DNA of 64,000 nucleotides from Callorhinus ursinus (GCF_003265705.1 NW_020312817.1:50939504-51003503); one strand, 5' to 3'; positions 46,900 through 58,560 are shown, counted from the first letter of the stretch. Made by a program: numbers and translations. Notes: generated by a model from the letters alone, not told the origin.

Positions 46900-48545
46900 T
46901 CTGGGAAAAAGTAAGACAAAGAAATAAATTAAACTTATAAGGAAGATTCAGGATCTGTGTGAAGAAGTGAACAAAACATTAATAAGAGACACAAAATAAG
47001 ACTTTAACATAGTGAAGAGACCATGGTGATGAATGGGAAATCATAAATTTAACATAGTTATAATGAAGGTCACAGTGAAATGGAATTCTTTTGGATAAAA
47101 TGAAAAAGTGATTCCAGAATTCACTTCGGGGAATAGCTACAATCATATTACCATGAATAATGGTGTGTGGCTTTTGTGGTACATATTATTGATTTGGCGC
47201 TAACATATGAAAATATATAAAGTTACAACATACAGTAATGACAGACAGAACAATAGACTGGAATAGTAAGTACATAAACAAGCCCTAGCACATATAAGAA
47301 GTTGATACATGATAAAGGCAGCATTTTAAATTACTAGTAAGAAGACTAAAGGGTTCACTGTGCACACAAATACTACAGGTGGATTAAAGAATTAAGTGTG
47401 AGAAACCATCAAAGTACTAGACAATATGATTGACTGTTTATTATGCTTGAGCTCAAGGGGGTTTCTAACATGGTATCAGAAGAAGTATAACAGTGTCTGG
47501 GAAATATTTGGTAGATTTCATTATAAAATTAAAAACCTGTGTCTTATTATCAAAATCAAAAGTGAAAGGCCAATTGCAGACTGGGAAAGAATATTTCATA
47601 TTTGATAAAGGACCTGTATCCAGAATATACAAGAATTTTTATAACTCAACAATAAGATAAACAGCCCAATTAAAAAGTTGGCAAAGGTGTCAAACAGACA
47701 CTTTTCCAAAGAAGATATTAACATTTGAAAATTAGCATATGAAAACATGCTGTACATCATACGTCGATAGGGAATTGCAAAAGATAACGAGATACCACTA
47801 CACGTACCTATTAAAATGGCTAAAATTTAAAACACAACGCCAAATGCTGCTGCTGCTGTGCAGCAACAAGGACTTTCATTCATTGCTGGTGTGAATACAA
47901 AATGATATAGCCACTTTGGAAGCCAGTTTTGCAGTTTTTTAAAAATCTAAATATACTCCTACAATACAGGCCAGCAATCATGCTTCTAGATACCTACCCA
48001 AAACTTGTGTTCACACACAAAACCTGTGCATGAATGTTTATAGCAGCTTTATTCAGCATTGCCAAAATTTGGAAGCAATCAAGGTGTCCTTTAGTTGGTG
48101 ACTGTGGTACATCCGGACAATGGGATACTATTCAACACTAAAAAGAAATGAACTGGTAAGCCATGAAAAGACATAGAAGAACCTTAAATATATACTGCTA
48201 AGGGAATGAGGCCAATCTGAAAAGGCTTACATACATATGGTAAGATTCCAAGTATATGACATTCTGGAAAGGGCAAAACTACGGGAGACAGTAAAAAAAT
48301 CAGGGGTTAGGGATGCAAGTTTGGGGGGGTGATGAATAGGTAGAGCATAGGGAATTTTTAGGATAATGAGCTATTCTGTATGATTCCATAATGGTAGATA
48401 TATTACACATTTGTGAAAACTCACAGAACTGTACAACACAAAGAATGAACATTAACCTATGGACTTTTAGTTAATAATATTTATCATGATTGGTTATCAG
48501 TTGTAACAAATGTACCACACCAATGCAAAATGTTATTTTAAAAAA
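46900..48545 (+). mobile_element. Ancient L1M: distal ORF2 and 3'UTR, sense
   Basis: Sense L1 order is clear: 'aatagactggaatagtaag' (47250), 'gacctgtatccagaatatac' (47609), 'gataccactacacgtaccta' (47790), 'gtttatagcagctttattc' (48036), 'gggatactattcaacactaa' (48121), and the 3'UTR to about 48540. Frames are broken throughout. Divergence from any modern L1 is high, so it is an old mammalian copy. Confidence 0.85.
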
Positions 48546-49515
48546 ATCATGTCTAAAAAAAACCAGACAGGCAAAACAACTGGAAAACATTTATATTCTG
48601 GAACATAAAGAAATAGTTAAGATGTTTAGTTTCAGAGAACTCTAAAGACAAGAGCCTCATAAAAATGGGCAATAGAAATGAATAGATTGTTTACAAAAGA
48701 AGGTGAGTTCAGTAAAAATAATAGAAATGTTCTTTAAAACTTTAATATGATGTCATTTGTCACCTATGAAATTGGCAGAGATTCTCAAAAAGTGATAATA
48801 TACTGTGACCAAGAATGTAGAGAAACTGTCATTCTCACATATTGCTGATTGGAGGAAGTATTAGTCAATGATAGAAAATTTGAGAATACACATTAAAAGC
48901 TTTTACCTAGAATTTCAAGATTGAGGGATTAGCTCTGGGGGTTGTGAGGTTGCACTTGATCAGCATCTAGTGCTGTTGATGGTCTGGGGACCATATTTGA
49001 GAACAACTTTGTTTAGCTAAATATTTAGGGAAAGAATACAGACCATAAAACAGTGCTTGTAATGTGATTCTACTCTTCTAAGTGAGATAAATAATGTACA
49101 CTTGTAAAAAATAATTGAAAGAGTATACACAAACCTATTTACTGTGGTTATTTTGTATAATGGAAATGTGGTGATTTTAATGCTTTCTGTTAATGTGTGT
49201 TTTTAAAATTTTCCATAATGGAGAGATTTTTAAATAAAGGAACAAATCGATATAAGACAATTTAAAAACCAAAAAGATAAGGTAGAAGAAGACTTAATTC
49301 TTTTCGGGTTCAGTGTGAGAACTAAAAATCTCAAGTATTTGATTTCTTTCTCCCCTATTATCTTTCACATGCAATCAGTTGTAAAGATGTATCAATTTTA
49401 CTTTCTAAATATTTCTTTAATCTTTCCTCAGCTTGCCATTCTTCTGCCATTACTTCGATTTAGTCTGTTATGTCATCATTGGGTTTCTGGAATAGACTGT
49501 CTTGTTTCCTTACCT
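48546..49515. other. Unassigned sequence, possible old hAT trace
   Basis: Mostly unassigned. The text 'ggtctggggaccatatttga' near 48980 followed by 'gaacaacttt' faintly resembles the end of an old non-autonomous hAT element, but it is too short to call. Confidence 0.3.
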
Positions 49516-49554
49516 CCATGAAAAGACATAGAAGAACCTTAAATACATACTGCT
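49516..49554 (+). repeat. 39-bp patch copied from the L1M at 48161-48199
   Basis: Thirty-eight of 39 bases equal positions 48161-48199, part of the L1M 3' region, in the same orientation. The sequence on either side is not L1. Its right part forms one arm of a perfect hairpin with 49559-49568. Confidence 0.9.
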
Positions 49555-49972
49555 GTTTGTATGTATTTCCAGTCCGTTGTTTACAAAGCACCTGGAGTAA
49601 TCTTTGTAAAAATCAAATTTGAAACATTAAGCACTTAATGTGTCCTTAGCTGCCAGGATAAAATGCAGACTGTTTCCTCTCTTGTTTGTCTTTTATAATT
49701 CTCCACTTCTACTTTCCATATATTCTAAGCTTCTTTTATCTTAGTTCATGTAGAATATATTTTAGTTCCCCCATTCGGGTCTGAACACTTTTTTTTCACT
49801 GTTTGTGGGGCTTTTCCTACTATTTCACCCCTGACTTGGCTAACTCCTGGTAACTTCAACATAAATGTTGTTTCCTTTGGGGAGGTTTTTCCAAGGTACT
49901 TCTTCCCCGTACTACTTCCTAATTCTAGGTTAAGTATCCTTTCTGTGTACTTCCATCGCTTCTTTACTTTTT

Positions 49973-50175
49973 TTTTTTTTAAAGATTTATTTATTTGAGA
50001 GAGAGAGAGAGAGAGCATGAGTAGGAGGGGCAGAGGGTGAGGGAGAGAGAATGTCAAGCTGACTCCCTGCTGAGTGCAGAGCCTGACGTGGGGCTCAATC
50101 TCATGACCCTGAGACCACGACCTGAGCAGAAACCAAGAGTCAGATGCTTAACCAGCTGCACCACCCAGGAGCCCG
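49973..50175 (-). mobile_element. Older SINEC, full length
   Basis: Poly(T), TTTATTTATTTG, (GA)n, the reversed CT-rich part and body, and head ending 'caccacccaggagcccg'. The flanks CTTCTTTACTTTT and GCTTGACTTTT form a degraded TSD. The next SINE fragment follows at once in the same orientation. Confidence 0.9.
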
Positions 50176-50177
50176 CT

Positions 50178-50316
50178 TGACTTTTTTTTTTTTTAATTTT
50201 ATTTTTTTATTTGTCAGAGAGAGAGAGAGCCCAAGCAGGGTGAGCGGCAGGCAGAGGGAGAAGCAGGCTTCCTGCTGAGCAGGGAGCCTGACATGGGGCT
50301 CTATCCCAGGACTTTA
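50178..50316 (-). mobile_element. 5'-truncated SINEC in tandem
   Basis: Poly(T) tail, (GA)n, reversed CT-rich region and about half of the tRNA-like body, stopping at 'ggggctctatcccagg'. The head is missing. The following text ACTTTACTTTTC resembles the left flank, so truncation probably happened at insertion. Confidence 0.85.
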
Positions 50317-50329
50317 CTTTTCTTAACAT

Positions 50330-50480
50330 AGGACCTTCCAGTATTGTTTTTTAGTTGCCTCTTTCCTTGTCTGAGTTAATCCATTAGACTATGCCCTCAG
50401 ACAGTAGGGATCAGTGCCTAGTATAGAGTGGGAACTTCAGAAATAATTGTTGATGACTGAGTGAATGAATGGATGAAAAA
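50330..50480 (+). mobile_element. L2 3' end
   Basis: Sense L2 order: 'atgccctcagacagtaggg', 'atcagtgcctagtatagag' and 'gactgagtgaatgaatggat' with the terminal TGAATGAA-like repeat. Confidence 0.6.
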
Positions 50481-52125
50481 AGAAACATGAAGATGAGATG
50501 TAGAGATGCACTGATGTAAAGGGCCCTAAGTATAAATCATGTAATGTGTTCTGATTAGACTGGAATTCTCTTTACTCTGTGTTCTACCAGAAGATAAAAC
50601 CCTTGGAAAGGATTTGGAAGAGAATTACTCTGATGATTAAAGAGCTAGAAAGTTGAACCAATGAGGCAAAATTAAAGGAATTGGGAGGAGTATAAGTAGC
50701 TTGAAAATTGGTAGGATGATCTAATAGCTGTCTTTAAGTATATGCATGCACAGTTAATTTTCTAAGAATATTGATCAACTATCCTCCACCATTTCAAGAG
50801 GAAAAATAATTGGATTCTATAGCAGAATTTAAATTCAATATATGGAGGAAAATTTAATGACTGCCAATAAATTCTGGAAGTACTTACTATGTGAGACAAT
50901 GGGAAGTGCCAATTTTTTTTTTTGTTTTAATTTGCAAAAAAACCTTGTAAGAAGTATTGTAAAGAAAATAAATAAAGGTCATTTCTGATGTTAATTTTGT
51001 TGGTCAATAAAATAAAGGTAGTTGTAGTGCCTCAGATACTAAATGGATTTAAAACTAAATTTTCTCTTCTGAAAGAGCTTTTCAGAATTGAATATTATTG
51101 TTTGATAAGTGAATCATTAAATCATTTTCTGACTAATCTCTAGGTAGCCTCACCAGTTTCCTTTCAAAATCTAAGAAACTGTAGCCTTAATTTATGGAGA
51201 AAATACTGTCAAAATCTGAGATGTTAATAATCAATATACAGGGAGCTATTTTGGGGGTAACATGAGCCTAGGAATGTTGACTTGAATGAGTGATGTGTAT
51301 CCTATATAATCAGCAGAATGTAAGGTTTAGCTTTCTCTGCAGCTGCAGGAGACATATTTAATTAATACTGAAGCAATTATCTTGACAAGTAAATCAAACT
51401 CAATTAGATCTCAATTAGAACACTAACATTTTCTCAAATATTGTATGGTTGCCAGATGGTTACACTTTTTTTTTTAACTCACTGTCCTGCTGCCCGCCCC
51501 CCTGCTTCTTTTTAAAAGATTGCTTTCCAGCTACTATGTTTATTAGGTATAATCACTCAGTTTTGTTTTCTTATTTTGGGGAAGAAATTTGATATTTAAT
51601 ATAATATATATCAGAATTCTCTTACCTGGCAATGTATGGTTTTGTTTTATAGAAATTTGGAAAAGTAACATATGTTAACTCATTTGTAAAATGGATAAAT
51701 TACAAAGTAGAGATTGTGGATCATTTAGAAGAGACTTTTAGAAGGTATTTAATTCTTACCCTTGCCAGAGGCAGCCCAAATTACACCTGAATCTATATAT
51801 ATCATGGTATCATACTTATATTTTGTCTTCAAGTAGAATGAAAGCGTTGAATTTTTTAGTTGTAGTAAGTGTAGATATTCCAATTAGATACCTTAATATT
51901 CACTAAATAAATTATTGTAACGTCTTCTACTAATCAATTAGTTATTCTTGGAGGTTCTTTAGAGGTTTTCCTTTCAAGTGCCTTTTCAAAGGTCAATTAA
52001 ATTTATATCAACTTAGGTCTGGCTACTTCATTTTGGTATTAAATGTAATTTTTTGCATCTTATTTGGTTGTTCATTCACAGATAAAGGTGGAGGATACTG
52101 TAGTACAAGCAGTATTGAATTGTAG
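50481..52125. other. Unassigned AT-rich sequence
   Basis: No gene or repeat family was recognised on either strand. All frames close quickly. Confidence 0.4.
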
Positions 52126-52129
52126 ATTA

Positions 52130-52335
52130 GAACTGTAGTCTTTGTGGGTGAGACTACTTGAATTTTGAGTCCTGGCTCTACACTTTCTAAGAGTGAGGCT
52201 TTGGGTGAGGAAGTTAACTTCTAGAATTTACAGTTTAAGGTAAAAAACCTAACTCAAATGGTAGTTGAAAGTTTAAAGCAGATAAAGTATAGATAGTGCT
52301 TAGTATAATTCCTGGTACACAGTAACATTCAGTTA
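52130..52335 (+). mobile_element. MIR SINE, most of its length
   Basis: Follows the MIR order: 'gagactacttgaattttgag', 'tcctggctctacactttcta', 'aggaagttaacttctag', 'gtttaaagcagataaagta', and 'agtgcttagtataattcctg' with 'gtacacagtaacattcag'. Confidence 0.72.
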
Positions 52336-52446
52336 AAAATTGGGTGTTGTTTTTGTTGTTATTCATTTACTTAGTCATTGATTTTATTCAATTCACTTTT
52401 CAGTGAATACTTGAATAATACTACTCTTCAGATAACCTTAATTTTT

Positions 52447-52639
52447 TTTAAAGATTTAAAAAAAATTACTTACTTGACAGAGGAGACAGCAAGAGAGGAA
52501 ACACAAGCAGGGGGAGTGGGAGAGGGAGAAGCAGGCTTCCCACGGAGCAGGGAGCCTGATGTGGGGCTTGATCCCAGGACCCTGGGATCATGACCTGAGC
52601 CAAAGGCAGACGCTTAACGACTGAGCCACTCAGGCGTCC
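52447..52639 (-). mobile_element. Young-type SINEC, 18-bp TSD
   Basis: A-rich interrupted tail, body and head ending 'gccactcaggcgtcc'. The TSD CAGATAACCTTAATTTTT is perfect at 52429-52446 and 52640-52657, the longest perfect TSD in the window. Confidence 0.96.
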
Positions 52640-52770
52640 CAGATAACCTTAATTTTTAAGGAGTCAGGATTTTACTGCTTGGCATATGTGTAACATTTTC
52701 AGGAGCGATGAAATAGTCTCCTAAATTATTTTCTTGTTTCCATTTGTCTCCATTCTCCAAATACTCTACA

Positions 52771-52870
52771 TTGGGTGCTGGCAAATATTTTGTATAAAGG
52801 GCAAGAGAGTAAATATAGATAGTAAATATTTTAGGCATTGGGGGCCACATACAGTGTCTGTCATATGATC
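52771..52870 (+). mobile_element. MER5A-like element, left half
   Basis: Reads 'ggtgctggcaaatattttgt', 'ataaagggcaag', 'agtaaatattttaggcattg' and 'ggggccacatacagtgtctg', the left half of a MER5A-type hAT element. It stops at about 52870. The matching right half is at 55846-55961. Confidence 0.78.
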
Positions 52871-52877
52871 TTTTTAA

Positions 52878-53088
52878 AACTTTAAAAAAAAGATTTATTT
52901 ATTTTAGAGAGAGAGAGAGAGAGAGAGAGCACTTGCGGGAGGGTCAGAGGGAGAGGGAGTAAGAATCTGAAGCAGACTCTGCGCTGAGTGCAGAGTCCCA
53001 TGCGGGGCTTGATCTTATGACCCCGAGATCACAACCTTAGCCAAGACCAAGAGTTGGATGCTTAACCGACTGAGCCACCTAGGTGTCC
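52878..53088 (-). mobile_element. Older SINEC
   Basis: A T-rich tail with (GA)n, the CT-rich region and body in reverse, and head ending 'gccacctaggtgtccc'. The TSD is unclear because the flanks are A/T homopolymers. Confidence 0.9.
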
Positions 53089-53094
53089 CTTAAA

Positions 53095-53227
53095 AATTTT
53101 TTATTTTGAAATAATTATAGATTCACAGAAAGTTGCAAAGAGGTCTGATATAGCCTTCACACACTTTTCTCAGTAGTTACGTCTTAGATACTTAAACTAC
53201 AATATTAAGACCAGGAAATTGATGTAC

Positions 53228-53279
<52 letters not shown>

Positions 53280-54420
53280 AGTTCTGTGTTATTTCATCAC
53301 ATGTGTGTAGATTCCTGTAACTGCCACCTCAGTCTACAATCAAGATACAGAACTATTGCATTAAGCATAAAGAATTCCTTCATGCTGCCCATTCATAGTC
53401 ATACCCACCTCCTCATCTCCCCCATGGAAACCATTAATCTGTTTCTATTTTTGTTATTTGAGAATGTTATGTGAATAGAATCATCCAGTATGTGACTTTC
53501 TGGGATTGGCTTTTTTTCACTTGTTCTTGAGATACATTACTTCATGTTATGGATGTACCACAGTCTGATTATTTTGTGTAGTTTTCAAGGAATCAGTCCA
53601 TTTCATCTAATTTGTCAAGTTTATGTGTGTTGAATGGTATTGTTCCCTTATTAGTCTTTTCATATTAGCACAATGTGTGGTATCCCCTGGTTCATTCCTG
53701 ATTTATGTCTTTTTTTTTATTGTCTTGTTAGAAGTTTGTCAATTTTATTGATATTTTCATTGAAATACCTTTTTGTTTCATTGATTTTTCTCTATTATTT
53801 TTCCTGTTCTCAAGTTAATTGATTTGTGCTTTTATCCTTATTATTTCCTTTCTTCTGCTTTTTTGGGTTTATTTTGCTCTTTTTGTTTCTTGAAGGTAGG
53901 AGCTTAGATTATTGATCTGAGTTTTTTTTCTTCTTTTCTAATGTGTTCATTTACTACTATGAATTTTCCCACTGCTTTAGTTGTGTCCCACAAATTTTGA
54001 TGTGCTTTATTTACATTTTCATTCAGTTCAGTATATTTTTAAATTTCCTTTGAGACTTTCTCTTGAGTTATGTGTTGTTTAGAAGTGTTTTGCTTAGTTT
54101 CCAAGCGTGTGGGAGATTCATTGTTTTCAAAGCTCACACTGTATGATTTCAGTTATTTTAAATTGGTTGACATGTGTTATATGTCCCAGAATGTGGTCTA
54201 TCTTAGTATATGTTCTGTAGATACTTGAAAAGAATGGGTATTTTGCTGTTATTAGGAGGAATGTTCTATGAATGTGATCTTGTTGATTGATGGCATTGTT
54301 GAGTTCTTCTTTATCCTTGCTGATTTCCTGTTTACTTGTTCTCTCAGTTTTGAGATAGGGGTGTTGAATCTCCAACTATAACTGTGAATTTGTCTGTGTC
54401 TCCTTTCCATTCTGTCTCAT
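53095..54420 (-). mobile_element. Ancient L1M: 3'UTR joined to endonuclease-region ORF2, decayed
   Basis: The reversed 3'UTR runs 53095-53535 ('taattatagattcacagaaa', 'acagaactattgcatt', 'ccatggaaaccattaatctg'). At about 53560 it jumps to ORF2 sequence and ends in text reversed from the endonuclease region ('gtgttgaatctccaactata'). The middle of the element is missing. A (TG)n tract grew inside the 3'UTR. Confidence 0.82.
53231..53277 (+). repeat. (TG)n microsatellite
   Basis: About 23 uninterrupted TG units inside the L1M 3'UTR. It opens a poly-Val/Cys frame, which is not a gene. Confidence 0.98.
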
Positions 54421-54970
54421 GGTCTCCATTGACATCGTGTAGAGGTTCCTTGTTACTGCCTGGTGGGCATTAAAGATCTGGCTCCCTACTCTCCCTTTTC
54501 TGACAGCATCTCTAAAGGAGGGGAAGAATTAGAGCACCATGGTAGTCTGGAGGGAGTGTAAATATCGACTCCTCATTAGGCCTTTGATGAGGTGGTGGTG
54601 GATGGGGCTGCATTTTTTTTTGTGGTGTTTGGCAGGAGTAGAGTAGTTACTGTGTAAAAGTTTTCTGTCTTGGTAGACTGCCCTTTTGCTGGTCCTTTGG
54701 CTAGAGACAGGGAACTTTTTGGACCTTTTTTTGTCTGCTTTTGTTGGCTTTTCCATGGTGCTAGCTTCCCTAGTACTCAGTGTGGTATATGAGTCAAAAT
54801 AGAACCCAGAGAACTCACTGCCATGTTGTTTGTTGGGTCCCGAGGTCCCCAGATGGTCTGCTGCCTTTCCTCCTGGTCTCTGAATGTTTATTTAATGTCT
54901 AGAGTTTTTCGCTATACTTAGGTAGAGTAGGAAAAAATACACCTATTTTTCTGGACGTTGAAGTTCGCTT
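54421..54970 (-). mobile_element. Probable L1M 5'-region sequence
   Basis: The phrases 'gggtcccgaggtccccagat', 'ctgctgcctttcctcctgg' and 'tgtctagagtttttcgctat', followed by 'acttaggtagagtagg', fit the segment found at the 5' side of old L1M elements and resemble 39190-39340. If so, one internally deleted L1M spans 53095-54970. Confidence 0.45.
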
Positions 54971-54974
54971 TTTG

Positions 54975-55845
54975 TTTTGTTTTTTATTAGTTTATTTTTC
55001 TAAGACTTTTTTAAAGAGCAGTTTTAGGTTCACAGCAAAATTGAGAGAAAAGTACAGAGGCTTCCCATATACTCCCTACCCTCACACATGCATAGTCACC
55101 CCCATTATCAGAATCCCACATGAGAGTAGTACCTCTGGTATAATTGATGAACATATATTAACACATAATCACCCAAGGTCCTTAGTTTACAGTGTGGTTC
55201 ACTCTTAGTGTTGTATAGTCTGTGGGTTTGGACAAATGTATAATGACAAATATCTATCATGATAGTATATCGTACAGCGTATTTTCACTGCCCTAGAAGT
55301 CCTCTGCTTATTTACCCCCTCCCGCCCACCCAACCCCTGCAACTGCTGGTCTTTTGTTGTCTCCATGGTCCTGCCTTTTCTGGAATGTCCTGTAGCTATA
55401 GTCATAAAGATGTAGTCTTTTCAGATTGGTTGTGTTAACTTAGTCATAGGCATCTAAGGTTCCTCCATGTTTTTTCATGGCTTGATAGCTCATTTCCTTT
55501 TAGTGCTGAATAATACTCCATTGTCTGAAAGTATCACAGTGTATTTACCTATTTGGTTGTTTTCGAGTCTTGGCAATGATGAATAAAGCTGCTGTAAACA
55601 CTTATGTGCAGGTTTTTGTGTGGATATAAGTTTTCAACTCCATTGAGTAGGTACCAAGGAGCACATGGTAAGAGTATGTTTAGTTTCGTAAGAAAGTGCC
55701 CAACTGTCTTCCAAAGTGGCTGTACCATCTTGCATTAACACTAGTAATGAATGAAAGTTTCTGTTGCTCCACATCCTCGTATTTGGTGTTACCAGTGTTT
55801 GGGATATCCTAGTAGGTGTATAGTGGTATCTTGTTTTGTAGCTTT
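54975..55845 (-). mobile_element. Second ancient L1M: 3'UTR and distal ORF2
   Basis: A new reversed L1 3' end starts here: 'cagttttaggttcacagcaa', 'cttagtttacagtgtggttc', 'ttttcactgccctagaagtc', 'gatgaataaagctgctgtaa' and 'caaagtggctgtaccatctt', ending in 'agtaggtgtatagtggtatc'. A second 3'UTR in the same orientation shows it is a separate insertion from the one on its left. Confidence 0.82.
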
Positions 55846-55961
55846 TTTCTTATTTTTTTTGTACAATCCTTAAAAATGTTAAAAAACATTCTTAGCTCAA
55901 GGACTGTACAAAAACAGGCTATGGAGTGGATTTGGGTCATGGGCTGTAGTTTGCCAACATG
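55846..55961 (+). mobile_element. MER5A-like element, right half
   Basis: Reads 'tacaatccttaaaaatgtta', 'aaaacattcttagctcaagg', 'actgtacaaaaacaggc' and 'gggctgtagtttgccaac', the right half of a MER5A-type element in the same orientation as 52771-52870. The two halves match adjacent parts of the family, so about 3 kb was inserted between them. Confidence 0.78.
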
Positions 55962-56528
55962 ATAGTCTGGATCTTTTTACTCTTATCTTGAGTCTCTGGG
56001 TTGTTCAGTGTGCTGCAGCCCCTGGCTTTTTTTTTTTTTTTTAAACCTTTCAACTCTTTTTTCGTCTTTGGATCTTCACCCATGCACTTTCTTTCATCTG
56101 TATCATTCTTATCTCCATTGTCACCCTAGATATCTCCTGTTTATCCTTTAGATTTCAGCTTACATATCATCTTTTCAAAGGCAACTTTCTTGGCCCTTAG
56201 CAATCTAAGTTAGATCCCTTATGCTACTTCATAACACTGTCAACTTTTCTTTTATAGTACTTTAACAGTGTTATTCTAAATTTATAAGTGTGACTATTTA
56301 AAGTTTATTTTTATTCTCACAAAATTCTAAGTTTTTTAATGGAACAAATTTTGTTTTGTTTACTAGCTTACAATGCCCTAGAACAATATTTCAGTGCTTA
56401 ACACAGTAGTTGACACTTCAGCAGTTTTATTAAGGGGAAGTTAAAACTTTAATTTGAATGAGCTCCAAGATACTGTTCTAGGTGTTTTACCTCTGTTTGC
56501 TAATTAAATATTAATATAAATCTGTAAG

Positions 56529-56712
56529 GGGCACCTGGGTAGCTCAGTCAGTTAAGCGTCTGCCTTTGGGTCAGGTCATGATCCCAGCGTCCTGGGATCA
56601 AGCCCCACATCAGGCTCCCTGCTCCACGGGGAGCTTGCTTCTCCCTCTCCCTCTGCTGCTCCCCCTGCTAGTGCACTCTCTGTCAAGTAAATAAATAAAA
56701 TCTTTAAAATAT
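56529..56712 (+). mobile_element. SINEC, first member of inverted pair, 15-bp TSD
   Basis: Head GGGCACCTGGGTAGCTCAG, body, short CT-rich part and AAATAAATAAAATC. The TSD ATATAAATCTGTAAG is perfect at 56514-56528 and 56713-56727. Confidence 0.95.
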
Positions 56713-56749
56713 ATATAAATCTGTAAGACAGATATTGTTATTCCTTTTT

Positions 56750-56950
56750 TTTTTTTTTTTAAAGATTTTATTTATTTATTTGACAGAGAGAGACACAGCG
56801 AGAGAGGGAACACAAGCAGGGGGAGTGGGAGAGGGAGAAGCAGGCTTCGCGCAGAGCAGGGAGCCTGATGCAGGGCTCGATCCCAGGACTCTGGGATCAT
56901 GACCCAAGCCGAAGGCAGATGCTTAATGACTGAGCCACCCAGGCACCCCC
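56750..56950 (-). mobile_element. Young-type SINEC, second member of inverted pair
   Basis: Poly(T), TTTATTTATTTATTTG, reversed CT-rich part and body, and head ending 'gccacccaggcaccccc'. TSD TGTTATTCCTTTTT at 56736-56749 versus TGTTACTCCTTTTT at 56951-56964 (13 of 14). Confidence 0.95.
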
Positions 56951-57859
56951 TGTTACTCCTTTTTATAGAGGAGGGTGTTGGAGCTCTAAGAGCTAAATAA
57001 TTTAAGTTTGGAGGGATAAAAAGGACCAGACTCAGGTAGCAGTCCGAATCCAAACTCATTTTGTTTTAATTATACCAGTGGTTCTCACCAAGGCCTCAGA
57101 ATCTTGACGGCAATAGGAGATGGGGAAGTGATATTAAAACAACAACAACAACAAGACAAACTATATGATCCTACCTAGTTCTTTCCCCAGTTCAGGGGCA
57201 TGAAGACAGGTGGCCAGGAATATGCTCCTATATTTAGAATCCCTGCACCTCCACCTGCTGGCAGATAGAGTACTTTTTGTTAAGGGCCTTAATATTTGGT
57301 GTGAGAGACATTTTGTGCTTGGTAATTTGCTGTTGAGCTAATCAGCTAATAAGTCAGAAGTAAATAAATGCTGTAGTATAAAAATTTAAAAAGATGCATC
57401 AATGGATATACTCAGGAGGGAACAGTTTATTCCAGCAGGACAGTTTAAAGAAGTCAGTTTGTATCTCATTCCCGTCATTGGGAAACAATGTGTAAATCAA
57501 GAAGTTGGTGTCTGGGACTTAATTCCTGGGGGCTAGTTATTGTAATTTATTATCAGGTGTAATATTGGGTATCAGAAGTAGAGGGTAAACTAAGTAGAAT
57601 GTAAGAGATTACCGTTATTTAATATTTGCTTACTTTTCTCTAGAATTTTTGTTCATGAAGATACTTTGGAAAACACATTCTTAAGTGTCCTATATGTACA
57701 ATTGTTTATCTAATTTTATACATTTACTTATAAGTATTTTCATGTTATATATTCTGTGTAAATGTCTCTTTTAAGGAATATATTAGAGAGTCATTATGCT
57801 ATATGTTAATCAATTATTTTTACTAAATAATGGATATTTAGATTATTTCCAGGCTTTAA

Positions 57860-58560
57860 AAAATATTAAAACACCAACTATGTGCCTGTAGAGTTTTCCA
57901 TATTAAAATCATTTAAGATAGATTCTCTGAGAAATGAAATTATTGAGTTAAAGAATATAAATATCTTTAAGGCTCTTGGCTACATGTTAAAAATTTTTTT
58001 TTCCAAATTGATTTTTCACATCTTACTGATACTTTCAGAGAGATTCTGTTTTGTTGCACTCTTGTTGGTAGAATGTATTCTTATTTTCTTCAGTTTCCTA
58101 AAATTTAACAGGCATTGTTTTATTTTGCATTTCTCTAATCACTAGTAAGACCAAAAACATTTTAGCATGTGTTTATCCACTGGATATATTTCTCTTTTGT
58201 GAATTGTGTGCTCATTTCCCTATTCATTCTTCTATTCTATTGGGAGGTAATGGCCTAGGTTTATTTCTTTCTTTTCCTTTTTTTTTTTTTTTTGTTAAAT
58301 CATCAAATTGTATTCACTCCAATATATTATCTTCTATTCTTTCTCCTTTGTGATTTATTGTTGTTTTTTGTTTGGATATTTATATTTGATCTTGTTTTTG
58401 TTGTTGTTGTTTTTGTGTTTAATGGCTTGTGTGTTTTTTTTCCCTTAATTTAACTCATTTTTAATACATCTGGAATTTATTTTAGTATATAGTGTGTTAT
58501 AAAAATCTAAATTGCTTCCGAAGTTGGCATCACCATGGATTGGCTAATCCTTGTATTCTG
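57860..58560 (-). mobile_element. Ancient L1 remnant, strongly decayed
   Basis: The phrases 'gaaatgaaattattgagtta', 'ttttattttgcatttctcta', 'atgtgtttatccactggata' and 'atacatctggaatttatttt' fall in the order expected for reversed distal ORF2 of an old L1. T-rich and TTG-rich insertions interrupt it at 58275-58440. Confidence 0.6.

Noticed and set aside
49746..50057. 103-codon minus frame beginning with Leu/Ser-rich sequence
   Set aside because: Its N-terminal half is SINE sequence and the rest is unassigned. No domain is visible.
53231..53277. CRISPR-like or structured repeat array
   Set aside because: It is a simple (TG)n tract, like those at 45435 and 60552. No spaced direct repeats exist in the window.
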